Assembly: GCF_963678635.1 (NCBI RefSeq)
Contig: NW_026970664.1
Coordinates: forward strand, 47,001 to 111,000
Source of the DNA: Symsagittifera roscoffensis
Lineage: Eukaryota > Xenacoelomorpha > Acoela > Convolutidae
Length of the DNA: 64,000 nucleotides
Reading direction: 5' to 3'
In this document: piece by piece, positions 41,643-51,515 of the stretch
Position numbering within the stretch: position 1 is the stretch's first letter
How the letters are laid out: every line of letters starts with the position of its first letter
Position numbers and translations under genes: made by a program
Notes under the pieces: generated by a model
Database searches by the model: none
What the model was told of the DNA's origin: nothing
What the model saw: the letters and a program-made list of their open reading frames with translations, nothing else

Positions 41643-41998
41643 GGTTGCTTGTGAAGCTTAGGTATAGGGTGATATCGAACATCATTACTGAAGCTAAGCT
41701 GTGCGTGAATTCTTTCTCGAGCTTCAGCTGCTGCTTTTCGTCTAACAACTGGCTGTGGTTCTTGGAACAATTCTTGAAGATTGTATCCTTCAGGGTGAGA
41801 GTCCCTAATTATTACTTTTGCCGGGCCTCGTTCATTAATGTTACCCATAGGCTGTGCTGCTGGTAGTTCCGCGAGTGGTAGCTCAGGTATATATACGGCT
41901 TCGGGCGCTACTTCGGGAGGTGGATCTGGCACTGGGTCCGGTAGAAGTGCTGGTGGCGGCAGTGCTGCAATTGGTAGCGGTACCGGTGGTGGTGCCAT
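41639..41998 (-). CDS. Proline-rich tail of pol, element B, copy 1
   Basis: 119 codons, Pro/Ala-rich (MAPPPVPLPIAALPPP), then a polar part. The frame is open back to about 42160, where a TGA separates it from the GPY/F part, so the ATG at 41998 is probably internal. It links integrase to the macro domain. The stop overlaps the macro frame by 4 bp. Confidence 0.5.
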   Translation of the reverse strand: MAPPPVPLPIAALPPPALLPDPVPDPPPEVAPEAVYIPELPLAELPAAQPMGNINERGPAKVIIRDSHPEGYNLQELFQEPQPVVRRKAAAEARERIHAQLSFSNDVRYHPIPKLHKQP

Positions 41999-42204
41999 AA
42001 TTGGTGCTACTGGTATAGGTGCTGCGGCTAGAGGTAATCTGAGAGGTACTGACAGTTGGACTCGTGCAGGTGAAGTCGGATCATTGTTTGGTCCGCTGCT
42101 CTCGGGTTGGATGTCGTCTAAGAGTCTTGGAAAGTAATCGTCAAAAAGTCCTGGTTCACTTCAATATTTCCTGAGTGATGGATCCGTTTGAAACTTCTCT
42201 GGAT

Positions 42205-42576
42205 CTATTGGTTCGACATCGTCTGGTTGATGTTGTGGTCAACAGCTCTGAGACGAATTCGGTGTACGCATTGGGTGTAGGTTGTTCCAACTTTCCGAAT
42301 TATGTTGTTCGAATTTGTTAACACTTTCTCAACTCTGAATAGAGGTATCCAGACTTGCATTGATTTTCCTCCAAAGTCTGACTTCGTAGTCAACAGAGGA
42401 TTTAGCAGCAGACAAAATGAGGGGACTTGGAGTGGCTGCGCAAATGCTTTTTGGTCGTAATATCCTCTATACGTATGGTATGAAGAGATCAAATTCTTTT
42501 TCGTTTCTTTGAACTTTTCGAGCATCGCATCTTGCATTACCGTAACAAAATCTGATTCTGCTGTTACTGCTTCCAT
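42205..42576 (-). CDS. Integrase C terminus (GPY/F-like), element B, copy 1
   Basis: 123 codons. VWIPLFRVEKVL with RKVGTTYTQCVHRIRL is the form of the GPY/F module that follows Ty3/gypsy integrases (here W-I-P-L-F at the motif). A frame break separates it from the core at 42634. It would bind DNA or chromatin. Confidence 0.55.
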   Translation of the reverse strand: MEAVTAESDFVTVMQDAMLEKFKETKKNLISSYHTYRGYYDQKAFAQPLQVPSFCLLLNPLLTTKSDFGGKSMQVWIPLFRVEKVLTNSNNIIRKVGTTYTQCVHRIRLRAVDHNINQTMSNQ

Positions 42577-42633
42577 TGCTTTTGTTGAAAAGCGAGGATC
42601 AAGTGGTTTCGTCGGTCCTCTTCCATGGAAAAT

Positions 42634-43155
42634 TCAGCTTGGGCAGCATCCAATTGATGAAGAGTATGAAGTATTGTGGATGAAGGTAGCCAATGGGACA
42701 TGCTTGTGCCAGTCAGACCATTGTTCATTAGTGTTCAGCTTTAGGACTCTTTCAAACTGGGCTTGAGATCGTTCGACAAGGCCTTTGGTCTGCGGATGTT
42801 TCAGAGTCGCATGGTTTATTTGAATTTCGAGCAACGTCGCCAATTCGTGCATGAGTTCAGACGTGAATGACTTTCCGAGATCAGCGAGTATTTTTTTCGG
42901 TATGTAACTAGGCATGAAGAAAATTTTCATGAGCTCCCTCGACACTGTATCGGCGCTCGCATTTGTCAGTGGTGCTGCAAACAAGTATTTTGAGAAAATA
43001 TCGATTCCAGTTAGAACAAATTTATACACTGGCGACTTCAGTGGTTCAATTATATTAATTTGCATCATGTCTCCTAAAAAGCATTGTAATGACGAGATTG
43101 GCTGTAATGGAGGTATTTGGTATTTCGCAGTTGCCCTTTTGAGTTGCAAGCACAT
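42634..43155 (-). CDS. Integrase core, element B, copy 1
   Basis: 173 codons. D92 (ILADLGKSF) and E128 (HPQTKGLVERS) are exactly 35 residues apart as in D,D-35-E integrases. The first catalytic Asp is Asn: residues 32-39 read QINIIEPL where the family has Q-x-D-x-x-G-P. Codon AAT would be GAT with one change. Residues 51-63 (IDIFSKYLFAAPL) are typical. Upstream, the CxxC of the zinc-binding domain lies just before residue 1 in this frame. A one-base loss in an A run near 43220 separates it from the preceding piece. Confidence 0.75.
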   Translation of the reverse strand: MCLQLKRATAKYQIPPLQPISSLQCFLGDMMQINIIEPLKSPVYKFVLTGIDIFSKYLFAAPLTNASADTVSRELMKIFFMPSYIPKKILADLGKSFTSELMHELATLLEIQINHATLKHPQTKGLVERSQAQFERVLKLNTNEQWSDWHKHVPLATFIHNTSYSSSIGCCPS

Positions 43156-43178
43156 TAAACAGTTCTTGATTGTGTTAG

Positions 43179-43931
43179 TTAGGAATTCGGTAAATCCTGG
43201 GAGGTAGAATCGTTTCGGAACCCTTCTCTGGTTCTCGTCATTCCCAGATGTCCACCTGTTCGAGAGTTGTGAAGTCGATACACAACCTCGTTCAAAAGGT
43301 GTTTCAGAAAGCAGTTTTGCTTGTATTTCACTTGTCCCGTGTCGTCGTAGAAGTTTCGATACAGTACATTTTCTTCTATTATCAGCCGGTTGAATTGTTT
43401 GGCATACTTCTTTCTGCGACTGTTTTCGTAAGTGAGATTGGGAAATTGTTCATTACGTTTCCAGGTCTTCACTTGCTCTATGTCGGGGTCTTTTTCTTGC
43501 TCGGTTTTCAAGTGACTCGTATTCAGGTCATAAAATACATCTGCAGGATCCGGGTATTGGACTGCTGCTATGATTGGTCTTGATATTCGAACAAACGTCT
43601 GAGGTGCTAGAGTGTCTGGATCTTCTTGAGCAATTAGCTCACGTAGGCAGGTTTTGTATAGTAGACCGAGTTTTTGCAATTGAGTTTTTAATGCTTCATC
43701 GATTAGTTCCGTTTGGGTTTCAGGGAAAGCGTCATTCACTGTTTGTACTAGATTTAGTGATGCGTCGGGTACTTTGTCGATCTGTATCTCTTGTACTGGT
43801 ACTTTGTCTGTCAACTTCAGTGATAGAGAGGCTGATGGGTCAGTCTGAACTCGAGACAAAAACTCTGCTGCATATGTTGCTTTTCCAGCTATATGCGCGA
43901 TGATGATTTTGAATGCCATGACACGATCCAA
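43179..43931 (-). CDS. RNase H end, linker and start of integrase zinc domain, element B, copy 1
   Basis: 250 codons. The N terminus (DRVMAFKIIIAHIAGKATYAAEFLSR) is the normal end of RNase H; residues 30-200 form the tether; HNSRTGGHLGMTRTREGF at the C terminus is the His-His half of the HHCC zinc-binding domain. The frame then breaks. The matching Cys half (CLMC) is in the frame of the next piece. The 5' join to RT also needs one extra base in a T run near 43985. Confidence 0.65.
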   Translation of the reverse strand: MDRVMAFKIIIAHIAGKATYAAEFLSRVQTDPSASLSLKLTDKVPVQEIQIDKVPDASLNLVQTVNDAFPETQTELIDEALKTQLQKLGLLYKTCLRELIAQEDPDTLAPQTFVRISRPIIAAVQYPDPADVFYDLNTSHLKTEQEKDPDIEQVKTWKRNEQFPNLTYENSRRKKYAKQFNRLIIEENVLYRNFYDDTGQVKYKQNCFLKHLLNEVVYRLHNSRTGGHLGMTRTREGFRNDSTSQDLPNS

Positions 43932-45592
43932 GAAGTTCCAGACCGAAGGTGGAATTGTCTTAGTTGAAAAAATTGTTTTAAGCTTCTATTATCAGTTAAA
44001 ATGATCACTGGCTCTGATGATCCCCAGATGAAGTGAGAGAAATCATCTAGAGCAAAGTACAAAGCTAAGAATTCTTTGTAATAAATAGAGAACTTCAGTT
44101 GTGCAGTGTTAAAGAGTCTTGAACCAAAAGACACTGATGCATACGTTTTCATTTCACCTTTGTTGTCAGTTTTTGCATAGTCTTCAACCATTAGCATAAA
44201 ACCGGTTCCATGATAGCTTGCATCATATAGTATTACGTATTGTAATCCTGGTTTTGGCAATCGCAATGTTATATCCGTTGCTTCGGTTAAATCGTGTTTT
44301 AGTACTTCGAGCTTTTTATGATGTTCATCATCGGTTTGAAATGGAATGTCTTTCCTGAGGAGACGGTAAAATGGTATCAATTTTTCACCTAAACTTGGCT
44401 TATATTTCCGAAAGAATTGCTCAAATTCGATTAGTCGTTTAATCTGTTTTACAGTTTGTGGTATTTTGATTTTCTTTAGGAAATTTGAAACTTTCTCTTG
44501 TTCAAGCGACACTCCTGCTGGTGTTATTATGTTACCGAGGAATTTCATTCGTTGAGTTTCTATTTCACATTTATTTGGCGACAGTTTTAGTTCTGACTTC
44601 CTTACACATTCAAAGATTTTCGAAAGGGTCGGTATTAGTTCATCAAAATTATTCACTGCAACTCCTATGTCATCCATGAACTGTGTACATAAATCCGCAG
44701 CTAGGCATGGATCAAGGTAGTGTCGGATAAATGAACTAAATCCTGTGACTGATTTACTTAGACCCTGGGTCAGGCATTTGTAGGCGTAAATTCGTGAACC
44801 AAAATTAAACGCCAAGAGTTGAACTGAAAGGTCATCGGCCATTTGCACACAATGGTATGCTTGCGAACAGTCCAACTTGGTAAACAAACTCTTTCCTGCA
44901 AAGTGGTTTGATGCATCAGTTATGTTTGAGATGGGAAAAATGCTGTTGATATAGTCATTCTTGAGTGAATGGTTTATCCTCCTGAGGTCAATCAACATCC
45001 GCAATTTACCCGATGGCTTTTGATGCGCAAACAGAGGACTGCTGTATTTGGAATGTGACAATGTTGTTATAAGTCCATAATAGTGCATAAGGGCAATATC
45101 CACTGTCAATTCGTGACGCAAATGCATCGGCGTACGTGGTCCTTGTGTATACAGAGGTCGTGTGTTTTCCGTTTTTAGTTTAAGTTTGAGGTCGGAATTG
45201 TACCCAACATTGAATCTATGTTTAGCGAAGATGTCCGAAAAGTCAACAAGCAAATCTTCCACTTTTGACCTTTGGTCTTCTGTCAACACGGAATTCTCCC
45301 ACTTAAAACTCTCCATAAAGGTCAATCTATCTTCGTCCGCGTGATTCATTTTTGCAAATGCAATCATTTCAGGTTCGATGGGGAATAAACTTTCTGCTTC
45401 ATTCAAAGTCAGAACTGAAAATTTCCCAATTTCGGTTTTGAAAGGCAAAGTAATGTGATGATTGGTGATGTTAAACGCTGTGATGTACAACAGGTTGTTT
45501 TTCAGCACTTCGCTTATGGAAGAAATGAACGCAATTTCACAGTTTTTTTCAAATTCCTGAGCGGAATTAACGATTCCGGTGGTTTTTTTCAT
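43889..45592 (-). CDS. Reverse transcriptase and RNase H, element B, copy 1
   Basis: 567 codons. RT: LFTKLDCSQAYHC with D241, FMDDIGVAV with D307 and D308. RNase H: LYDAS with D457, YYKEFLAL with E507, LTDNRSL with D534. All catalytic residues are present. The order and the closing GFMLMV and FSHFIWG blocks are those of Ty3/gypsy pol. After residue 542 the frame leaves the true RNase H tail because of a short T run. The start ATG 45592 is internal; the same frame is open upstream except for one TAG near 45612. Confidence 0.85.
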   Translation of the reverse strand: MKKTTGIVNSAQEFEKNCEIAFISSISEVLKNNLLYITAFNITNHHITLPFKTEIGKFSVLTLNEAESLFPIEPEMIAFAKMNHADEDRLTFMESFKWENSVLTEDQRSKVEDLLVDFSDIFAKHRFNVGYNSDLKLKLKTENTRPLYTQGPRTPMHLRHELTVDIALMHYYGLITTLSHSKYSSPLFAHQKPSGKLRMLIDLRRINHSLKNDYINSIFPISNITDASNHFAGKSLFTKLDCSQAYHCVQMADDLSVQLLAFNFGSRIYAYKCLTQGLSKSVTGFSSFIRHYLDPCLAADLCTQFMDDIGVAVNNFDELIPTLSKIFECVRKSELKLSPNKCEIETQRMKFLGNIITPAGVSLEQEKVSNFLKKIKIPQTVKQIKRLIEFEQFFRKYKPSLGEKLIPFYRLLRKDIPFQTDDEHHKKLEVLKHDLTEATDITLRLPKPGLQYVILYDASYHGTGFMLMVEDYAKTDNKGEMKTYASVSFGSRLFNTAQLKFSIYYKEFLALYFALDDFSHFIWGSSEPVIILTDNRSLKQFFQLRQFHLRSGTSWIVSWHSKSSSRI

Positions 45593-45868
45593 TTCCTGAC
45601 ATACGTTTTCTAACTAGCATTCTACGAGAATTGTCTGATGCGGGGCTATTGTTTGACGTTTTGTCAGAATCAAAGGGAATTTTTTCACACTATTGACTCT
45701 TCTTGGTTCGTTTGTAGGTTTTATCTCGTTGATTTGAAGAGTCATATCTTTGAAATGCAGGAGATTATACTTTGGACAGACATGGAAGTTTATAAGGTTT
45801 TTTGTAGAAAGGATTTCCTAGAATTATTGAGTTGGCTGCATGAAGAACGAGAAATGATTCTATACATG

Positions 45869-46285
45869 TCATGCCTGCCAATCAATTTCTAATGTTACTT
45901 CAGTTTCAATGGAGACTTGTTGTCCTCCTGCCATTCTAACTCTCTTAGGTTTGGGTTCGTTTACTTCAAGAGGGCGAAATAACATTTTTTCCTCTTTTAG
46001 GTCTTCAAATGTCTGTTTTGAAATAACATTTCCGCAGGCTTCTGTATCAACCAGGGCTCTTCGTTGTAATCCCTGTGAGAAACGTATTTTTGTGTACGTC
46101 AGTACTGTCCCTTCCGCAGGAATAATTGTGTAAAGGCTGATTATCTCATCAGGTTGAAAAGGTTCGTTCGATGATGATTTAGGTGTTTTAGATGATTTAA
46201 GGGGCTGACTCAGTGGCTTTATTAATTTTTTGGCTCGGTTGGAAAGTTTTGACGGCGTCCTTGTGGTTTCTGTCGCCACCAGCAT
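45869..46285 (-). CDS. Protease region, element B, copy 1
   Basis: 138 codons. RALVDTEACGNVISKQ is the active-site loop of a retropepsin, but the third residue of D-T-G is Glu (GAA instead of GGA). The flap and the later ILG block lie in other frames downstream (near 45820), after a frame break at 45869. All three copies in B share the Glu and the break. Such a protease is expected to be inactive. Confidence 0.6.
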   Translation of the reverse strand: MLVATETTRTPSKLSNRAKKLIKPLSQPLKSSKTPKSSSNEPFQPDEIISLYTIIPAEGTVLTYTKIRFSQGLQRRALVDTEACGNVISKQTFEDLKEEKMLFRPLEVNEPKPKRVRMAGGQQVSIETEVTLEIDWQA

Positions 46286-46872
46286 TGATTTGCTATGTGG
46301 TTAAAACTTCCACAAACGTCGCAAAGTTTGGCCGATGATAGCACCATTGGTACGAAATGTCCGTTTGGATTTTGCGTTTCAGCTTGTGGCACTTGATTTG
46401 CGACAAATTGTTGCGTTGGATGAGTCTGGGGCTGTTGTAATAGTGCTGATGGATGCATTTGTACCATTGGCTGATTTTGCTGGTTCGGGTACATGTTTGG
46501 GTGCATAACCATTAGCATAAAACCGGTTCCATGATAGCTTGCATCATATAGTATTACGTATTGTAATCCTGGTTTTGGCAATCGTAAAACATTTCCTGGT
46601 CCGACAAAGATCTTTGGTTCATCGTAAATTGAATTCACCGAACCTTTGTTGCTGACAGGTCCGTCATTACGTTTAGTCAGTTGTTTTTTCAATCGCTTCA
46701 CGATGTCTTTGATTATATTAGTTTTTTTTTCAGAAGGAGGGAAAATTAATTTACCTCTTCCACCTCTTCCACCTCTTCCATTTTTGTTCGATTTTCGTTC
46801 TGAGTTGACCTTGGACTGAATGTTATAGGAGCAACTTCGTGTCCGTCTACGGTGCGTAGGACTTGCCTTCAA
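46222..46872 (-). CDS. Chimeric frame: macro N-part, RNase H scrap, gag C-part (copy 2/1 junction)
   Basis: 216 codons. Residues 1-96 equal the start of the macro frame up to VGPGNVL; then LRLPKPGLQYVILYDAS to GFMLMV comes from RNase H; then MHPNMYPNQ onward comes from gag, with an intact zinc knuckle CDVCGSFNHIANQC. Both joins are in frame. It is the seam of the 5,230-bp tandem duplication (46585/46586) plus the older RT/gag seam (about 46505). The macro domain is cut before its ligand loops. Confidence 0.8.
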   Translation of the reverse strand: MKASPTHRRRTRSCSYNIQSKVNSERKSNKNGRGGRGGRGKLIFPPSEKKTNIIKDIVKRLKKQLTKRNDGPVSNKGSVNSIYDEPKIFVGPGNVLRLPKPGLQYVILYDASYHGTGFMLMVMHPNMYPNQQNQPMVQMHPSALLQQPQTHPTQQFVANQVPQAETQNPNGHFVPMVLSSAKLCDVCGSFNHIANQCWWRQKPQGRRQNFPTEPKN

Positions 46873-47228
46873 GGTTGCTTGTGAAGCTTAGGTATAGGGT
46901 GATATCGAACATCATTACTGAAGCTAAGCTGTGCGTGAATTCTTTCTCGAGCTTCAGCTGCTGCTTTTCGTCTAACAACTGGCTGTGGTTCTTGGAACAA
47001 TTCTTGAAGATTGTATCCTTCAGGGTGAGAGTCCCTAATTATTACTTTTGCCGGGCCTCGTTCATTAATGTTACCCATAGGCTGTGCTGCTGGTAGTTCC
47101 GCGAGTGGTAGCTCAGGTATATATACGGCTTCGGGCGCTACTTCGGGAGGTGGATCTGGCACTGGGTCCGGTAGAAGTGCTGGTGGCGGCAGTGCTGCAA
47201 TTGGTAGCGGTACCGGTGGTGGTGCCAT
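46869..47228 (-). CDS. Proline-rich tail, element B, copy 2
   Basis: Same 119 codons as 41639-41998, including the 4-bp overlap with the frame that follows. Here that following frame is the chimeric 46872-46222, so no complete macro domain is attached. Confidence 0.5.
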   Translation of the reverse strand: MAPPPVPLPIAALPPPALLPDPVPDPPPEVAPEAVYIPELPLAELPAAQPMGNINERGPAKVIIRDSHPEGYNLQELFQEPQPVVRRKAAAEARERIHAQLSFSNDVRYHPIPKLHKQP

Positions 47229-47434
47229 AATTGGTGCTACTGGTATAGGTGCTGCGGCTAGAGGTAATCTGAGAGGTACTGACAGTTGGACTCGTGCAGG
47301 TGAAGTCGGATCATTGTTTGGTCCGCTGCTCTCGGGTTGGATGTCGTCTAAGAGTCTTGGAAAGTAATCGTCAAAAAGTCCTGGTTCACTTCAATATTTC
47401 CTGAGTGATGGATCCGTTTGAAACTTCTCTGGAT

Positions 47435-47806
47435 CTATTGGTTCGACATCGTCTGGTTGATGTTGTGGTCAACAGCTCTGAGACGAATTCGGTGTACGCA
47501 TTGGGTGTAGGTTGTTCCAACTTTCCGAATTATGTTGTTCGAATTTGTTAACACTTTCTCAACTCTGAATAGAGGTATCCAGACTTGCATTGATTTTCCT
47601 CCAAAGTCTGACTTCGTAGTCAACAGAGGATTTAGCAGCAGACAAAATGAGGGGACTTGGAGTGGCTGCGCAAATGCTTTTTGGTCGTAATATCCTCTAT
47701 ACGTATGGTATGAAGAGATCAAATTCTTTTTCGTTTTTTTGAACTTTTCGAGCATCGCATCTTGCATTACCGTAACAAAATCTGATTCTGCTGTTTTTGC
47801 TTCCAT
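47435..47806 (-). CDS. Integrase C terminus (GPY/F-like), element B, copy 2
   Basis: As 42205-42576, with two amino-acid differences by eye near the start (MEAKTAES for MEAVTAES, FKKTKK for FKETKK). Same break to the core upstream. Confidence 0.55.
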   Translation of the reverse strand: MEAKTAESDFVTVMQDAMLEKFKKTKKNLISSYHTYRGYYDQKAFAQPLQVPSFCLLLNPLLTTKSDFGGKSMQVWIPLFRVEKVLTNSNNIIRKVGTTYTQCVHRIRLRAVDHNINQTMSNQ

Positions 47807-47863
47807 TGCTTTTGTTGAAAAGCGAGGATCAAGTGGTTTCGTCGGTCCTCTTCCATGGAAAAT

Positions 47864-48385
47864 TCAGCTTGGGCAGCATCCAATTGATGAAGAGTATGAA
47901 GTATTGTGGATGAAGGTAGCCAATGGGACATGCTTGTGCCAGTCAGACCATTGTTCATTAGTGTTCAGCTTTAGGACTCTTTCAAACTGGGCTTGAGATC
48001 GTTCGACAAGGCCTTTGGTCTGCGGATGTTTCAGAGTCGCATGGTTTATTTGAATTTCGAGCAACGTCGCCAATTCGTGCATGAGTTCAGACGTGAATGA
48101 CTTTCCGAGATCAGCGAGTATTTTTTTCGGTATGTAACTAGGCATGAAGAAAATTTTCGTGAGCTCCCTCGACACTGTATCGGCGCTCGCATTTGTCAGT
48201 GGTGCTGCAAACAAGTATTTTGAGAAAATATCGATTCCAGTTAGAACAAATTTATACACTGGCGACTTCAGTGGTTCAATTATATTAATTTGCATCATGT
48301 CTCCTAAAAAGCATTGTAATGACGAGATTGGCTGTAATGGAGGTATTTGGTATTTCGCAGTTGCCCTTTTGAGTTGCAAGCACAT
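47864..48385 (-). CDS. Integrase core, element B, copy 2
   Basis: As 42634-43155, with SRELTKIFF for SRELMKIFF. The Asn in place of the first catalytic Asp, and the D92/E128 pair, are the same as in copy 1, so the lesion predates the duplication. Confidence 0.7.
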   Translation of the reverse strand: MCLQLKRATAKYQIPPLQPISSLQCFLGDMMQINIIEPLKSPVYKFVLTGIDIFSKYLFAAPLTNASADTVSRELTKIFFMPSYIPKKILADLGKSFTSELMHELATLLEIQINHATLKHPQTKGLVERSQAQFERVLKLNTNEQWSDWHKHVPLATFIHNTSYSSSIGCCPS

Positions 48386-48408
48386 TAAACAGTTCTTGAT
48401 TGTGTTAG

Positions 48409-49161
48409 TTAGGAATTCGGTAAATCCTGGGAGGTAGAATCGTTTCGGAACCCTTCTCTGGTTCTCGTCATTCCCAGATGTCCACCTGTTCGAGAGTTGT
48501 GAAGTCGATACACAACCTCGTTCAAAAGGTGTTTCAGAAAGCAGTTTTGCTTGTATTTCACTTGTCCCGTGTCGTCGTAGAAGTTTCGATACAGTACATT
48601 TTCTTCTATTATCAGCCGGTTGAATTGTTTGGCATACTTCTTTCTGCGACTGTTTTCGTAAGTGAGATTGGGAAATTGTTCATTACGTTTCCAGGTCTTC
48701 ACTTGCTCTATGTCGGGGTCTTTTTCTTGCTCGGTTTTCAAGTGACTCGTATTCAGGTCATAAAATACATCTGCAGGATCCGGGTATTGGACTGCTGCTA
48801 TGATTGGTCTTGATATTCGAACAAACGTCTGAGGTGCTAGAGTGTCTGGATCTTCTTGAGCAATTAGCTCACGTAGGCAGGTTTTGTATAGTAGACCGAG
48901 TTTTTGCAATTGAGTTTTTAATGCTTCATCGATTAGTTCCGTTTGGGTTTCAGGGAAAGCGTCATTCACTGTTTGTACTAGATTTAGTGATGCGTCGGGT
49001 ACTTTGTCGATCTGTATCTCTTGTACTGGTACTTTGTCTGTCAACTTCAGTGATAGAGAGGCTGATGGGTCAGTCTGAACTCGAGACAAAAACTCTGCTG
49101 CATATGTTGCTTTTCCAGCTATATGCGCGATGATGATTTTGAATGCCATGACACGATCCAA
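48409..49161 (-). CDS. RNase H end, linker and zinc-domain start, element B, copy 2
   Basis: Apparently identical in protein to 43179-43931, with the same A-run and T-run frame breaks at its two ends. Confidence 0.65.
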   Translation of the reverse strand: MDRVMAFKIIIAHIAGKATYAAEFLSRVQTDPSASLSLKLTDKVPVQEIQIDKVPDASLNLVQTVNDAFPETQTELIDEALKTQLQKLGLLYKTCLRELIAQEDPDTLAPQTFVRISRPIIAAVQYPDPADVFYDLNTSHLKTEQEKDPDIEQVKTWKRNEQFPNLTYENSRRKKYAKQFNRLIIEENVLYRNFYDDTGQVKYKQNCFLKHLLNEVVYRLHNSRTGGHLGMTRTREGFRNDSTSQDLPNS

Positions 49162-50822
49162 GAAGTTCCAGACCGAAGGTGGAATTGTCTTAGTTGAAAA
49201 AATTGTTTTAAGCTTCTATTATCAGTTAAAATGATCACTGGCTCTGATGATCCCCAGATGAAGTGAGAGAAATCATCTAGAGCAAAGTACAAAGCTAAGA
49301 ATTCTTTGTAATAAATAGAGAACTTCAGTTGTGCAGTGTTAAAGAGTCTTGAACCAAAAGACACTGATGCATACGTTTTCATTTCACCTTTGTTGTCAGT
49401 TTTTGCATAGTCTTCAACCATTAGCATAAAACCGGTTCCATGATAGCTTGCATCATATAGTATTACGTATTGTAATCCTGGTTTTGGCAATCGCAATGTT
49501 ATATCCGTTGCTTCGGTTAAATCGTGTTTTAGTACTTCGAGCTTTTTATGATGTTCATCATCGGTTTGAAATGGAATGTCTTTCCTGAGGAGACGGTAAA
49601 ATGGTATCAATTTTTCACCTAAACTTGGCTTATATTTCCGAAAGAATTGCTCAAATTCGATTAGTCGTTTAATCTGTTTTACAGTTTGTGGTATTTTGAT
49701 TTTCTTTAGACAATTTGAAACTTTCTCTTGTTCAGGCGACACTCCTGCTGGTGTTATTATGTTACCGAGGAATTTCATTCGTTGAGTTTCTATTTCACAT
49801 TTATTTGGCGACAGTTTTAGTTCTGACTTCCTTACACATTCAAAGATTTTCGAAAGGGTCGGTATTAGTTCATCAAAATTATTCACTGCAACTCCTATGT
49901 CATCCATGAACTGTGTACATAAATCCGCAGCTAGGCATGGATCAAGGTAGTGTCGGATAAATGAACTAAATCCTGTGACTGATTTACTTAGACCCTGGGT
50001 CAGGCATTTGTAGGCGTAAATTCGTGAACCAAAATTAAACGCCAAGAGTTGAACTGAAAGGTCATCGGCCATTTGCACACAATGGTATGCTTGCGAACAG
50101 TCCAACTTGGTAAACAAACTCTTTCCTGCAAAGTGGTTTGATGCATCAGTTATGTTTGAGATGGGAAAAATGCTGTTGATATAGTCATTCTTGAGTGAAT
50201 GGTTTATCCTCCTGAGGTCAATCAACATCCGCAATTTACCCGATGGCTTTTGATGCGCAAACAGAGGACTGCTGTATTTGGAATGTGACAATGTTGTTAT
50301 AAGTCCATAATAGTGCATAAGGGCAATATCCACTGTCAATTCGTGACGCAAATGCATCGGCGTACGTGGTCCTTGTGTATACAGAGGTCGTGTGTTTTCC
50401 GTTTTTAGTTTAAGTTTGAGGTCGGAATTGTACCCAACATTGAATCTATGTTTAGCGAAGATGTCCGAAAAGTCAACAAGCAAATCTTCCACTTTTGACC
50501 TTTGGTCTTCTGTCAACACGGAATTCTCCCACTTAAAACTCTCCATAAAGGTCAATCTATCTTCGTCCGCGTGATTCATTTTTGCAAATGCAATCATTTC
50601 AGGTTCGATGGGGAATAAACTTTCTGCTTCATTCAAAGTCAGAACTGAAAATTTCCCAATTTCGGTTTTGAAAGGCAAAGTAATGTGATGATTGGTGATG
50701 TTAAACGCTGTGATGTACAACAGGTTGTTTTTCAGCACTTCGCTTATGGAAGAAATGAACGCAATTTCACAGTTTTTTTCAAATTCCTGAGCGGAATTAA
50801 CGATTCCGGTGGTTTTTTTCAT
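49119..50822 (-). CDS. Reverse transcriptase and RNase H, element B, copy 2
   Basis: 567 codons as in copy 1, with GVSPEQEKVSNCL for GVSLEQEKVSNFL. All RT and RNase H catalytic residues are kept (D241, FMDD, D457, E507, D534). Confidence 0.85.
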   Translation of the reverse strand: MKKTTGIVNSAQEFEKNCEIAFISSISEVLKNNLLYITAFNITNHHITLPFKTEIGKFSVLTLNEAESLFPIEPEMIAFAKMNHADEDRLTFMESFKWENSVLTEDQRSKVEDLLVDFSDIFAKHRFNVGYNSDLKLKLKTENTRPLYTQGPRTPMHLRHELTVDIALMHYYGLITTLSHSKYSSPLFAHQKPSGKLRMLIDLRRINHSLKNDYINSIFPISNITDASNHFAGKSLFTKLDCSQAYHCVQMADDLSVQLLAFNFGSRIYAYKCLTQGLSKSVTGFSSFIRHYLDPCLAADLCTQFMDDIGVAVNNFDELIPTLSKIFECVRKSELKLSPNKCEIETQRMKFLGNIITPAGVSPEQEKVSNCLKKIKIPQTVKQIKRLIEFEQFFRKYKPSLGEKLIPFYRLLRKDIPFQTDDEHHKKLEVLKHDLTEATDITLRLPKPGLQYVILYDASYHGTGFMLMVEDYAKTDNKGEMKTYASVSFGSRLFNTAQLKFSIYYKEFLALYFALDDFSHFIWGSSEPVIILTDNRSLKQFFQLRQFHLRSGTSWIVSWHSKSSSRI

Positions 50823-51098
50823 TTCCTGACATACGTTTTCTAACTAGCATTCTACGAGAATTGTCTGATGCGGGGCTATTGTTTGACGTTTTGTCAGAAT
50901 CAAAGGGAATTTTTTCACACTATTGACTCTTCTTGGTTCGTTTGTAGGTTTTATCTCGTTGATTTGAAGAGTCATATCTTTGAAATGCAGGAGATTATAC
51001 TTTGGACAGACATGGAAGTTTATAAGGTTTTTTGTAGAAAGGATTTCCTAGAATTATTGAGTTGGCTGCATGAAGAACGAGAAATGATTCTATACATG

Positions 51099-51515
51099 TC
51101 ATGCCTGCCAATCAATTTCTAATGTTACTTCAGTTTCAATGGAGACTTGTTGTCCTCCTGCCATTCTAACTCTCTTAGGTTTGGGTTCGTTTACTTCAAG
51201 AGGGCGAAATAACATTTTTTCCTCTTTTAGGTCTTCAAATGTCTGTTTTGAAATAACATTTCCGCAGGCTTCTGTATCAACCAGGGCTCTTCGTTGTAAT
51301 CCCTGTGAGAAACGTATTTTTGTGTACGTCAGTACTGTCCCTTCCGCAGGAATAATTGTGTAAAGGCTGATTATCTCATCAGGTTGAAAAGTTTCGTTCG
51401 ATGATGATTTAGGTGTTTTAGATGATTTAAGGGGCTGACTCAGTGGCTTTATTAATTTTTTGGCTCGGTTGGAAAGTTTTGACGGCGTCCTTGTGGTTTC
51501 TGTCGCCACCAGCAT
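51099..51515 (-). CDS. Protease region, element B, copy 2
   Basis: 138 codons as in 45869-46285, one substitution (NETFQP for NEPFQP). Same DTE loop and same frame break after WQA. Confidence 0.6.
   Translation of the reverse strand: MLVATETTRTPSKLSNRAKKLIKPLSQPLKSSKTPKSSSNETFQPDEIISLYTIIPAEGTVLTYTKIRFSQGLQRRALVDTEACGNVISKQTFEDLKEEKMLFRPLEVNEPKPKRVRMAGGQQVSIETEVTLEIDWQA

Noticed and set aside
43980-43992. Programmed -1 frameshift at the T run between RNase H and the downstream frame in B
   Set aside because: The run is preceded by A, so a standard slippery heptamer does not form; a one-base loss explains it and other frame breaks nearby support decay.
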